The notes below the pieces were generated by a model. It made no database searches, was not told the DNA's origin, and saw nothing but the letters and a program-made list of their open reading frames with translations. The position numbers were made by a program, and so were the translations under genes. From Parietichytrium sp. I65-24A (Eukaryota; Sar; Bigyra; Thraustochytrida; Thraustochytriidae), in the NCBI GenBank assembly GCA_012862575.1, contig BLSF01000021.1:186001-250000 (forward strand): a stretch of DNA of 64,000 bases, written 5' to 3'. This document shows, one piece after another, positions 19,474 to 29,452 of the stretch (position 1 is the stretch's first letter; the number at the start of each line of letters is the position of its first letter).

Positions 19474-21300
19474 TTAGGATCGGAAGATTGCGCCAAGAGC
19501 GAGGGACTCACGGACCTGCGCATCGTCGAGAACTTCATCAGGAAAGAGGCTTTGCTCGTGGAGTTCCTTGTCAACGATCTTCCCGTCCTTGATCTTCACA
19601 AAGGGCCCGTAGAATCCATTGTAATCATTCCGAGCAACATCACAGGCCAACTTCGAGGGTTTGCCACGGTTCGGATTAAAGTTGCTCTTGTTTAATTCCT
19701 CAAGGCGTTCCATCATCTTTGCAACGAGGTCCTCGTTGCCTTGAGACACTTCGTTGTCCTCGTTGGGGTCTTCGTGAATGTTGAAGAGGCAACCAGCCTT
19801 GCAGTTCCTTCCTCTAGTGATGGTATTTTTAATAGCCTGCAGGCCAAATCCATTGGCGTGAACATCAAAGGTAGTGTATTCTTCCGCGAAGGTCTCAAAG
19901 ATAGCGCGATCATTTCCAGTGATCAACTTCCATTGGCCCTGAATCAAAGTCTTGCGAGAGACATGAATTTCTGTGCGAGAGCCGTCCGCCTTTTGCCCTG
20001 AAAGGGTTGGCCACTGATCGATGCCATCGACTGCCGGAAGATTGAAGTTTGCCGCTTGTTCGTCTGCTGCATCCACTCCAGCAAGGCCACAAAAGGTGGT
20101 GTACCAGTCCGAGATATGGACATAGTCACTGATAACCTTGCCTCGCATGCTGACTGGAACAGCACCGCCAGATACGAATGCGTTCACGCGAATGCCACCC
20201 TCCCAATCGCTTGTCTTGCCCCCGCGAAGTGGAAGGTTGGAAGCGGCTCCGAATATTGGGTTGAAGTGTGGCGGGGTGGGAGACACGAGGCTTCCATACT
20301 GCAGTGACTTGTATTTAGTATATATGAAAGGATTCAACTGGAGAACGAACGAACAAAACTAAAAAGGACTTACGATTGGACCTCCGTTATCACTCGAGAC
20401 AACCATCAGTGTGTTTTCCCACATGCCTTTTCTCTGAAGCGCAGCGACCATCTCGCCAAGCGATGTGTCCACGTACTCCACCATACTTGCATACCTTCTG
20501 CGGTGCTTATCGTGCAAGAAGGAGTACCTCTTCTCGTGCTCATGCGGAGGCTGCAGAGGAGTGTGCACGCTTCTGAACGCATGGAAGAGGAAGAGGGGCT
20601 CCTCAGCGTTGTGCTCTTCGATGATCTTCAACGAATTTTCAGTGAACAAGTACTCCTCCCACTTGGTCCCATTGTACTTTCGGGCAGGCCCGGTGGTGTC
20701 CCAGAGGTCCACGAATTCTTCGCCGCCGATTTGGCATAGATCCTGATGAACTGTGCTGCCAGATTGCAGGGTCTCGTCAATCATCGAGTTCGCATGGTGG
20801 TAGTACCCGAAGAAGGTTTCGTAGCCGCGGCCCATCGGGGTCTGCTCGTAGGTAGCCATGCCCGCGTCCCACTTGCCGGTCATGTGCGTCCGGTATCCAG
20901 CGCTCTTCAATTTGGCAGCAATACCAGTCATTTTGGTTGGGATACCACTGAATCCACTCACCGGGTCATCCGGATTCATGGAGAGCGGGTCGGTGTTCTC
21001 CACGGACACATGCACGGGAAGCCGTCCGCTTTGGAGGGCAGACCTGGTCGGCGAGCAGTAGTTGTACGTGTAGTGGCGATCCAGCTCGAGTCCTGATTTG
21101 ACAAGATTGTCGATGTTTGGAGTGTTGATTTCTGCGTCAACGTGCTCATTTCCAGTCAGTCTCTTCCTGTGGTAGCCCACATCATTCCACCCCCAATCAT
21201 CCACCAACACGAGAAGGATATTGGGCTTGCTCGCAGCTTGTGACTCGGGCAACTCTGCCAGCGCCAGCCACGTCAACGGCACCCACAAAGGCAACTTCAT
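19474..21300 (-). CDS. Secreted type I sulfatase (arylsulfatase-like)
   Basis: Two exons, 21300-20374 and 20298-19474, with a 75-bp intron (donor GTAAGTCC, phase 0) give 583 residues. It opens with a signal peptide (LPLWVPLTWLALAELPESQA). Sulfatase hallmarks follow: the metal-binding pair in LVDDWGWNDVG, the formylglycine motif CSPTR at about residue 82 (Cys matured to formylglycine), TGKWDAG, and SSDNGG just before the splice. After the intron, NLPLRGGKTSDWEGGIRV is the classic continuation in arylsulfatase B-like enzymes, which confirms the join. It should hydrolyse sulfate esters, probably on polysaccharides, outside the cell or in a lysosome-like compartment. The substrate cannot be read from sequence. 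Confidence 0.92.
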
Positions 21301-22619
21301 TGTGGCCTCTCCCCAGTCGCTCTGTTTCTTTCAGCTTGCTCTTGCTCTTGCTGCTCTTGCTCGCTCTTCGTTCCGGGTTTGCTGGTGGCTTGGCTTTTGC
21401 TTTTGGCCTTGACATGTTGATTGAAACCAGTGCTAATTACTCGTCCGCCCCTTTCGCTATCAATCCATCTGTTCATTGGTGCAATCTTGTGATCGTAACA
21501 CTCATTGACAGTCAAGTTGATTGAACCGGTAAACGATCGCAGCACAATCACTACCACCGTATGCTGCTGCTTTCTGCATCTTTCTTCTGCTTTCGCTGTC
21601 AGCAAAATCAATACAAAATTAGCAAGCTTGGTAATCACTGTGCGTAAAGGGTTTCAGAATCCTTTCCTCCATCCTCTTGGTGGTTCACACCCACAACGAA
21701 TTACATTTTGCAGCGTGAATGCGTAGACTGCTGATACGTAGTCGGCAGTGAGGATTGCAGGATCGCGGGAATTGCAGGGTGGAAGGAAGACTTGTTGTAT
21801 TTGATTTTGATTGCCTTGCCCAGACCGGTTTGACTGTTAACCGCGGCTGGCACTGGCAAAATATCTGGATCGCAGATTGGCCGGATTGTACAAACTAAGG
21901 CTGGCTATTAGAATCTGTACTCGAACCGCGGCATTTACTCCCTGTCGCTAATTAGAGTATCCAAAGTTTCAGAAGTCTTCGTTTGGAGAAGTGAGTACCC
22001 GGGGACACTAGAAAACTCTAACACTCCCGGACAGGTTTCGCTACTTTCACTACAGTCACTAAACTTCATTCAGGGAGAAATTTCGGTGCAACGCTGCCCA
22101 CTTCACACCGATCAAAACGGGCTTCTGACACTGAGCGAAGTGATGAGCTTCTTCTGATGATTGAAAAGTGAGGGGCGCGTAAAAAGGCGCCAAGGTGCGC
22201 AATCTCTGAGGTGCACAAATCTTCTGAAACCTTGCCGGGGTCATTGATGTTGAACTACACGAAAACCTCAAAGTGGACCAGCGGTGAGAACCACCGCTTT
22301 ATTCAGGAAAGGCAGGGGAATTGTGTGGTATAAATTTGTTCAGGATATCTGTGTTACGAATTACGCGTCGTCTCCGACGATCGCGCAAGGTTATATAACA
22401 GCACAGAAAATGTATGCAATCTGCACATTTACGTGTTGGAACCTCATTATCAGCAAGGGACTTCAAATCTTCAGCCCTGCCCTGCTGCGTTCTACCTTGT
22501 GGAGAACCATGGTGCTTTAGGCGTCCACGCCCTGCGGAACAAGCCCGATGCCGGTATTCAATGACATCCCAACCACCATTCATTCCCCTCAGGCCGAACC
22601 ACTGACCTGCGCAGCTTCT
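21301..22619. other. Intergenic region, no supported gene
   Basis: About 1.3 kb lies between the sulfatase start and the end of the sororin-like gene. Only short frames without domains are present. No repeat of note was found. Confidence 0.45.
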
Positions 22620-23036
22620 TCACTTTCCTGCATTGGCCACCTCCAGGTCAAACTCGTCCACCGCAGCAAACATCTTTCTGAGTCTCTCGATCTCCTGCGC
22701 TTGTTTGTCCGAAAACCCCGCCAATCTCACATTCTCTTTCTCATCTTTGTTTCTGTCCTTCCTCGCCGCCACCATCTCTCCTTCTTCCGACCTCCGCCCG
22801 CGGCTCTTCCGCCCCGACTTTCTCTCTTTCGCCGCCCGCGATGCGCCTGCCTTCTTCTTGTCGAGCGCCTTTCCCCTCACATGAGCGCTCTTGACGACGG
22901 AGGGCTCTCCTTTCTCGCTCTTTTGCGACCCTCGAGAGAGGCGAGCGGACCTCCTCCGCGGCGCCTCTTTATTCTCCTGGTTGCTCACGTCCGCCTCCCG
23001 CAGGGGCCGCAGGGGCCGCCGCCTACTCGCGGGCAT
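22620..23036 (-). CDS. Small basic nuclear protein, sororin-like
   Basis: 138 residues from the ATG at 23036 (MPASRRRPL); the frame remains open upstream but there it reads through promoter-like sequence. The protein is mostly Lys/Arg/Ser. Three features recall sororin (CDCA5), the cohesin-protecting factor: an ENKEAPRRRSARLS block near residues 21-34 like the SPRRSPRIS region, a KEN degron at 100-102, and a C-terminal helix RLRKMFAAVDEFDLEVANA (119-137). The helix resembles the conserved sororin end (in vertebrates an acidic helix followed by FDLLVE). Sororin sustains cohesion by countering Wapl and is destroyed through APC/C via KEN. Homology rests on short motifs, so it is a hypothesis. 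An alternative is an unrelated basic chromatin protein. Confidence 0.5.
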   Translation of the reverse strand: MPASRRRPLRPLREADVSNQENKEAPRRRSARLSRGSQKSEKGEPSVVKSAHVRGKALDKKKAGASRAAKERKSGRKSRGRRSEEGEMVAARKDRNKDEKENVRLAGFSDKQAQEIERLRKMFAAVDEFDLEVANAGK

Positions 23037-23422
23037 TTCTTCTTTATACCGCGTACACTTCGCCTGTCCGCGCGCACAGGGCAACGAACGCGCGGGTTTC
23101 CCGCGGTTCCGGAGCGGTGTGAAATGGTGAATTATTGGCACTGAGTCAGGGAGCGATTATTGGCCTCTCGAATGATTGATTTTGTTGAGGTTTGGAATGT
23201 TTTGCAAGGCTGCGAAACAGAGAGGGGTTGCAGGTCTAAAGAAAAGGTCCTTGCGAGGAGAAGTTCCGTTCCGGTTGTCGGTGGTGACGGCGAAAATTGA
23301 CAGCGGTTCTTTCAAGGGTGGGTGGAGTTTTCCGCTGTGTGGAGGACGTGACGGCTGGACTGTGCATGTGGTTTCAAAATGATGTTTTGCAAATACTGCG
23401 TTAAATAAATATAAGGAGGTGG
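23037..23422. other. Intergenic region between sororin-like and oxygenase-like genes
   Basis: 386 bp, no gene. A CTGTCCGCGCGCACAG stretch about 30 bp upstream of the sororin-like ATG is a weak relative of the recurrent TGTCCTCGCG motif. Confidence 0.45.
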
Positions 23423-24742
23423 TCAGCACACCATGTTTGAGGTCTTGAAGAGGGCGCAATAATTGAACGGGACGAAAGATTTGGACGGGGGCGGGTAAGG
23501 GTACTTGACAAACACTTTCATCAACCAAAGTGCCAGTTCAAGCCGGTCGCGGGGAGCTGGTGTTCCAGAAACCTGCTCTCCTCGAGCGGCGAGCTTCGAA
23601 AGGAGAGACTCTAGATCAAAGCTGGCAGCACTGGACTTTAGCTGGTCCTGATAAGCCTGCGCTTTCGTGGCGTTCTCGAAGCAACGGGCGCGATACACAA
23701 TGGAAATGCGAAATTCTTCCGTGTCATACTCGGCCAAATCCTTATCGTCAGACCTGAGAGCCCATTTATCTTTTTCTGAGTCGTATACCAACTCATTTCT
23801 CGTGTCTTTGCTGATGAAGGGGGGGCGCACATCTGGGCGGTAGAGGGTGGTGGTGTGAACGACCTTGCTACCATCAATTGCGTTGCCGCTGCGAGGCTGT
23901 GGCAGGAATGAGACGCCTTCGGGATCCGAGCTGTTCCAGAAAACGAAATCTCCAAACTTGCCGCGGGAGGACACGTCAAGAGTGTGGTTCCAATCCGACA
24001 CGTAGCCGACAACCTGCACCTGGTCAATAAATTGCTCTTGAAACATCCCGGAGAACTGCATGACGGCAAGCAACCACTGTGGGATTTGGAATCGCGACGC
24101 ACCCCAAAAGTAGACGCCATCGACATGAGTAGCAACTGCTTGTCCAGGAATCTGGACGATAAAGTTGAATTGGAAAGGGTCGAGGTGTTGCTTGTCCTTT
24201 GGGCAGATGGATTTAGCTGCAGCGCGGAATTTCTCCGACCCGAACAGCTTTCGAATGACCGAGTGCTCCTCGCTATCAAGGTCGAACAAATACATTCCAA
24301 AAGATTGCAGCCGAGAAAACAGAAACTGCAGATTTTCCTTCATGCCGTTGTACCCACCAGTAAGCGCAAAATTCTGGGCGATATCAATTCTACCCGGAAG
24401 AATGCAGAGCTTCTTGTCAGAGCTTGGAATCAAGTATGGATGCGAGCAGGTGCCGTCGTTTTCGATCTCTTGGGCCTCACCAATATGCTCATGCACAGTC
24501 TTGTAAAAAGACCTGTCGGCATTGTTGCTCGGGATTTTCTTTTTGGACTTGAGTAACTCAAGAAGCTCCTGCTGAGTTTGTCGGTCGAACAACTCCGCGA
24601 CTTGCACGGCAGGTAGGCCCAGCAAGTGCTCAGGAAAATCCACAGCGAACGCTCTTCTTCTCCACGTCGCCGTCAACGCCGCTACCAGCAGCACAAGCGC
24701 TGCTCTGGCCAGCGTCCACTTGTGCTGTGCTTTCATGGCCAT
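23423..24742 (-). CDS. Secreted or type II membrane Fe(II)/2-oxoglutarate oxygenase-like protein
   Basis: One exon of 439 residues; an N-terminal hydrophobic segment (ARAALVLLVAALTA, about 12-25) can act as signal anchor. The central part looks like a double-stranded beta-helix. FNFIVQIPGQAVATHVDGVYF contains an HxD pair (His206, Asp208); a later His (VVHTTTL, about 296) and an Arg in FRISIVYRAR (about 355) would complete a 2-His-1-carboxylate site plus 2OG anchor. The HxD is followed by a run where the distance to the second His is normal for this fold. Six or more Cys fit an oxidising compartment. The family was not recognised by name; a hydroxylase role is inferred from motif order only. 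Confidence 0.6.
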   Translation of the reverse strand: MAMKAQHKWTLARAALVLLVAALTATWRRRAFAVDFPEHLLGLPAVQVAELFDRQTQQELLELLKSKKKIPSNNADRSFYKTVHEHIGEAQEIENDGTCSHPYLIPSSDKKLCILPGRIDIAQNFALTGGYNGMKENLQFLFSRLQSFGMYLFDLDSEEHSVIRKLFGSEKFRAAAKSICPKDKQHLDPFQFNFIVQIPGQAVATHVDGVYFWGASRFQIPQWLLAVMQFSGMFQEQFIDQVQVVGYVSDWNHTLDVSSRGKFGDFVFWNSSDPEGVSFLPQPRSGNAIDGSKVVHTTTLYRPDVRPPFISKDTRNELVYDSEKDKWALRSDDKDLAEYDTEEFRISIVYRARCFENATKAQAYQDQLKSSAASFDLESLLSKLAARGEQVSGTPAPRDRLELALWLMKVFVKYPYPPPSKSFVPFNYCALFKTSNMVC

Positions 24743-26294
24743 CGCGTCACCTCGACGTCTGTGTGCCTGTCCTCGCGGGCAGTCCTCGGCCTCGGATGCT
24801 CCCTTTTGGAACGTCTCTGTGGAGGCGCAAAACTCGCGTCTCCCATGTTTTCATCCTATCTGTTCAACATTGTTCAACTCTTCACATGTCAATTCAATCC
24901 CAGATCCCGGATCAGATTTGCAAGATTGGTAAGAAACGAAACAGTACTCAGCACTAAAGCGCCACTACTACTACTACCGGATATTTAGCAGGTTGATAGG
25001 ATAGATAGAGCTACAAAATAGCAGGATAGCACCACCTATGAAGTAAAGTTCTATTGGTTGCTCACTTTCAATTGAAGATCTTGTAGTGGCTATTTGTTCT
25101 GTAAGAAGGGGGAACACCCCACTATAGCCAGGGTTAAGTTAATGCCTCTCACGAACTTTACATATCGTTACTATAGTTAGCGAAGTCAGCTATCCTTCAC
25201 TGAACATAACATGCCTTGTGTCGGGAATCCCGGGGTGGCAATACAGAACTGACAGTGAATACAGTTACCGTTACTACTCCCGGAACCGTTCCTCCCGGAA
25301 GGCTTCGTTGAGCTGTTGCAACAGCACGCTTACTTTAAGTCTGGGTGACCGGATCTTAATTTCTATTTACTATGACTTAATAGTTGACCGACGATGGGCT
25401 GGGAACGATTTTGCCGCTAGCTACTGGGTAGCTACTGCTATGGCCGAGGGAGCCGTTGAATTGGAGGCTAGCCAAATGATAAGTACGGCACTAGGATTGA
25501 TGTATCAAAATTGACTCCTGTTGGCCTCCTGTTGGCACTTGTGGACAGGCCTTTTGCAAAAAACAAGTCTCCATTTAACGCCGCTGCTCCTCTCAAGATC
25601 CCCAAGAGCGAGAGTATGTCAAGAGTGTGTCTGGACTTTCCTCCGAGCAATTATCGAGAGTCGAAGAAAACGACTCGCGGACCAGTGGCCCTGTCAGGCT
25701 CTAAACATCCAGTGACGAAAAGCTGAGTTCGATTTCCCCCCGTCCGATGAGTCCGGTGCGAGAAACACAAAACGCTGTATGTAAGTAGAGTTTACAATTC
25801 TTAAAAGATTTACAATTCCTGAAAGGTTTATAATTTAATTGGAACGGGAAATGACTTTTGTCACTCGTTGAAACAGGGCGCACGCGGCTCCGTGCGGCGG
25901 CCCCATAGATCATTATCATACTGGCGCAGTCGAAACCAGACAACCCCGGAGCCTCGAGCTAGAAAAGTGCAGGGCTTAACCGAGGGCGCTGGGAACTGCG
26001 TACGTACAGTAGCCGCACAACGAACATGTAAGCAACGGGCATTGCTTTCCACTCACAGTCAAACACGAAAACTGGCAACAGATCCTGGCGAAGTGGAGTG
26101 TCTAGCAATGGCTAAATGAAACAACTACGATGCGAGTGAGTGGCCGAGTGAATTGAAAAAGGGAGTCACTTCTTCCGTGGTCAGCTCTTGCGCAACACCA
26201 CTCCTTCCATCCCCGGCGCAGCTCGCTCGCGCGGGTGCGCAGATAGATAGATTAATTGCTTTGAACTCGTCCCTGTTGCAATGGAGAGTCGAGT
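24743..26294. other. Divergent intergenic region, no supported gene
   Basis: About 1.55 kb between divergent genes. Only short frames without recognisable domains are present. One copy of the recurrent TGTCCTCGCG motif lies at 24768-24777, close to the oxygenase-like start. No tRNA could be folded by eye. Confidence 0.45.
24768..24777 (+). promoter_or_regulatory. Recurrent motif TGTCCTCGCG (copy 3)
   Basis: Exact 10-mer 25 bp upstream of the minus-strand ATG at 24742. Relative to that gene it is in reverse orientation. Confidence 0.45.
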
Positions 26295-28145
26295 ATGAGT
26301 TCCATTCTGGAGGCCACAGTGAGAGAGAATCCAGACTCTGCAACGTGGAAGGAGGGCGCCAAGCTCAAGGACAAGACGGAGGAGCAGCTTGTGGAGTACT
26401 TGCTCCAATGTTTAGGCGCGTTCGACGAGCAAAGCTCGGGCAGCAATGGGAAGACTGGCAAAGAAGACTCGCCCGACTGTGAACCGACACGAGTCATCTT
26501 CCCGATCGCTCACGTTGTGGAGGTGGACACAGCGGACACGCTATGGTCACGACTTGTGGGCAAGTCCAGGGCGGAGTGGGCGTGGGAAATATACCGTAAG
26601 CCGTTCAATCTATACAGCGCGCAATCACTGCTTTCTTTGAGCTCCGCATTGTGTTGCTGTGGGTATCTGTGGAAGAATTGGAACTTGAGTATAGTAGGGC
26701 TCTTTCTCGGGTTTCCAATCATATTAACTTCGAGGTTCTATTGCTATAGCCAGGTGGCAAAGCTGTGTCTGTTGAGGTGGGACATTTGTTTTCTTTATTT
26801 CAACATCATTTGTGTCACCGTCGTTCTTCCGAAAATAGATTCGAGCGGAACGGCTGTACCTTGTCTGATCCTGTTCACTCCGCTATTCCTTGGAACACCC
26901 CTTCAAGACGCACTTCCTCAGACTGCCCGAATCAGCAGTGGCAAAGGGCTCGTTGTCGTGGCTGCGGCCATCGTGGTGGCAATTTTGAAGCTCAGAAGCG
27001 AGGCTGGAAGGCCCGAGTTTGAGGATGCGAGAGAGTTGTTTGATCTTGTGGCATACGCTCTTTTCAATGTTGCATACTTTACTTGCATCTCTGTCTACAA
27101 AGCTTTTCGAGAAAAGGACACTTTCGCCTATGTTCGATCGACGTCGGCCTCAATGAAAGTGGAGAAACGAGTGGCCAAATTACTCAAGGCCATCTTTGAG
27201 ATCCAGAGGCTTCTCGTGATGGATTTGAAGCCCTCAAGAACAAGTCAAATTTCTCCAGCTGAGAACGCACAACTGAGAAAGAATACAGTGCGCAGTTTGC
27301 AAATAAACACTCCAGATCTGAAAAGAATGTTTGATTGCGGCGAGCCTCATGTGCAAGTCATCTTTCCAGTGTCAAAAGTGCGCACTGTGAACTCTAAGAA
27401 TACTCTCGCACGTGCTCTATTAGGGGATCGTGTCGGAACGTTCATGTTTCAGTTCCAGCGAATCCGCTGGTTGGGAATCTTGCTTGCTTTATCATGGTAC
27501 CTGACAATCTTTTGCTCAATGTCACAATTTTATTTTCAAGAATCAGAAGGAAATGCAACACACAGTTGGATGTACAGTGCACAATGGTCAGTGATCCCGG
27601 TGGCTGTTGTTGTAACCTCCAATTACTCTGTAGAAGTGCTGCGTGTCTCCATGACTCGGTTCGAGAATATATTTATTCTGATGAGCATATCCATGTTTGC
27701 TGTCCTTAGCATGGTAATGTATGCGGAAAGAAGAGCCCGCGTTTCTGCCGTAGTTTTGTGTGTCACCATGGCCATCGGCGTCTGTTGCGATGCGTACCCA
27801 CCGCGCCTACGAAGATTGACCATTGCCCTGGCCTGGGGCCAAATGTCCTTAGCGCTGGGTTTCGTTGCCTTCTGTATTGACTCTCGGAGAGTCGCTCTCG
27901 CGGAAGATGGAAGAGCTTGGGTGTTAGGCTTTGCTGTGACGGTTTCTGCGCTGTATTCATGCATATCAAACATCATCTATTTTGGTGTGAAGTATACTTT
28001 TCATTCGATCATGTTCCCAGAACGACTCGTTGCTATTGAGGCCGACATGGCCACCTCAAGATTGCCGCGACATCTTGCCAAGGCGCTTGGGGCAGCCACC
28101 CCAGAAATACTGACGAAAATTTTGCGTGCACGCGACAGCCATTAG
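26295..28145 (+). CDS. Polytopic membrane protein with internal duplication
   Basis: One exon, 616 residues. It has a hydrophilic start (about 1-65) and then two homologous halves. Half one opens with RVIFPIAHVVEVDTADTL and WSRLVGKSRAEWAWEIYRK; half two, about residue 355 on, opens with VQVIFPVSKVRTVNSKNTL and ARALLGDRVGTFMFQFQRI. Each opening is followed by about five or six predicted transmembrane helices (for example SLLSLSSALCCCGYLWK, LGILLALSWYLTIFCSM). A cytosolic linker of about 100 residues joins the halves. No transporter signature, nucleotide motif or catalytic residue was recognised. A two-fold repeat of a six-helix unit suggests a channel or transporter, which is inference. Confidence 0.75.
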   Translation: MSSILEATVRENPDSATWKEGAKLKDKTEEQLVEYLLQCLGAFDEQSSGSNGKTGKEDSPDCEPTRVIFPIAHVVEVDTADTLWSRLVGKSRAEWAWEIYRKPFNLYSAQSLLSLSSALCCCGYLWKNWNLSIVGLFLGFPIILTSRFYCYSQVAKLCLLRWDICFLYFNIICVTVVLPKIDSSGTAVPCLILFTPLFLGTPLQDALPQTARISSGKGLVVVAAAIVVAILKLRSEAGRPEFEDARELFDLVAYALFNVAYFTCISVYKAFREKDTFAYVRSTSASMKVEKRVAKLLKAIFEIQRLLVMDLKPSRTSQISPAENAQLRKNTVRSLQINTPDLKRMFDCGEPHVQVIFPVSKVRTVNSKNTLARALLGDRVGTFMFQFQRIRWLGILLALSWYLTIFCSMSQFYFQESEGNATHSWMYSAQWSVIPVAVVVTSNYSVEVLRVSMTRFENIFILMSISMFAVLSMVMYAERRARVSAVVLCVTMAIGVCCDAYPPRLRRLTIALAWGQMSLALGFVAFCIDSRRVALAEDGRAWVLGFAVTVSALYSCISNIIYFGVKYTFHSIMFPERLVAIEADMATSRLPRHLAKALGAATPEILTKILRARDSH

Positions 28146-28309
28146 TTTAGTGGGTACAATTGAAGGCACGAAATGCAAAAACTTGATGTGTCTTCTTCTC
28201 TTTGCGTTTTCTATTTTTTTCGGTACCAATATTCAATTTAAGAGGAGGCAAGTTTTGCGGTTGCCCCCCCCCCTTCCCCTAAAAGAAGCAAAAATAAAAG
28301 TGAGGCTTA

Positions 28310-29452
28310 TTACATTTGGACTTCAACGGTGGGTTCGACCGTTTGTTGCACCTTTTTGAAAGGAGAAATCGGTTCCAAAAATCCCCGGAACCTATTTCCA
28401 GAGGCTGTCCAGCGCGCCCCATACCCGTTTTGATGCCGTATTTCTACAATACCAACCTGCTTCTTATTTGATGGAAGCGTGTGAACATTAACCCACGCTG
28501 GGGCACTTAAGATCTCCAAAAGCTTTTCTAGCCCTCTCGCGTTTTTCTCGCTGTCAGAGCCTTTTGACTCTGGCCAAAATCCAGTGCTCCTGTGATGGTG
28601 CTTTGTGAAGGCCCTGCCTCCAGTGGTGAGAGTGCTCCCTGGTCGTGTTGGCGCATTAAAAGCTTGGAGCAGGACACTTGTCGGGGGACACAATGTATTC
28701 GCCGACCCAATCGTGGAACGGTGTCCAAGCAAGTAGAGCACACCGGGCTTGCGCAAGGCTTTAAAGAGTTCATCAACTCGCTCATCAATCATTTCCTTTG
28801 GCGACTTTTCGCGGATGGCCACCATGAGTCCCAACATCGCACGTCTGGCCTTTCTCCGCAAGGTGTCAAGGTTTGGCAATCGTTCGACAACGCCACTTAT
28901 TGAGATATAGCGGTATCTGCGGACAGGTAGGATGCCTTTCCTTACGATCACGAAAAGTGAATATAACAGCGAGCGAAGCGCAGGTTTGGCATTGAAAAAG
29001 CGATTTTTTACTTTTCCAGCCGCGTCTTCAACAGGATACGTTCTCATGAGCTCTTTACAAAGCTCGAGTGGAATAGCATATTGACGGCATTCCGTGGACG
29101 GGTCCTTGGACATATCTTCAGGTTCGCTTTTTTCTCCGGCTTCCACCACTACAGTCCAAGCTTCGTCCGCCGCCAGCTCGGCCCCGGATTCTGCGTCTTC
29201 TGAAAGAGATTCCTTGATCTCCCAGAACTCTTCGAAAGTTGCGGTCTCATGCTCCTCAAAGCCGTCCCCAGATGCCAGACTGGCTGCCTCAAAACTTTTC
29301 TCGGAGCCATCAGCTTCCGGATTCGCCTCAGCTTCCTGCTGTAGCAGATCCCGAAACCGCGCTTTCACAGCCAGCGCCACTTGCCAAGGCTCCACCGCCT
29401 CTAGCAATGAATCAATCTCTTCCTTTGTCCATTGTCCTGACTTCGTTGCCAT
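28310..29452 (-). CDS. Conserved-looking protein of unknown function with YGARW/FRGFLEP end motif
   Basis: One exon, 380 residues from the ATG at 29452; a GTG 27 bp upstream is not needed. The N-terminus (QWTKEEIDSLLEAVEPWQV) is helical and is followed by an acidic linker. A basic central block (about 150-245; FFNAKPALRSLLYSLFVIV, RRKARRAMLGLMVAI) is probably globular. The C-terminus has VEIRHQNGYGARW and RFRGFLEP, a pattern I have seen as a small repeat-like motif in plant and algal proteins of unknown role. No membrane segment or enzyme motif is seen. It converges on the membrane protein gene with a 164-bp gap. Confidence 0.7.
   Translation of the reverse strand: MATKSGQWTKEEIDSLLEAVEPWQVALAVKARFRDLLQQEAEANPEADGSEKSFEAASLASGDGFEEHETATFEEFWEIKESLSEDAESGAELAADEAWTVVVEAGEKSEPEDMSKDPSTECRQYAIPLELCKELMRTYPVEDAAGKVKNRFFNAKPALRSLLYSLFVIVRKGILPVRRYRYISISGVVERLPNLDTLRRKARRAMLGLMVAIREKSPKEMIDERVDELFKALRKPGVLYLLGHRSTIGSANTLCPPTSVLLQAFNAPTRPGSTLTTGGRAFTKHHHRSTGFWPESKGSDSEKNARGLEKLLEILSAPAWVNVHTLPSNKKQVGIVEIRHQNGYGARWTASGNRFRGFLEPISPFKKVQQTVEPTVEVQM

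Noticed and set aside
25700-25780. GAGTTCGATTTCCC resembling a tRNA B box
   Set aside because: No matching A box or cloverleaf stems could be found around it.
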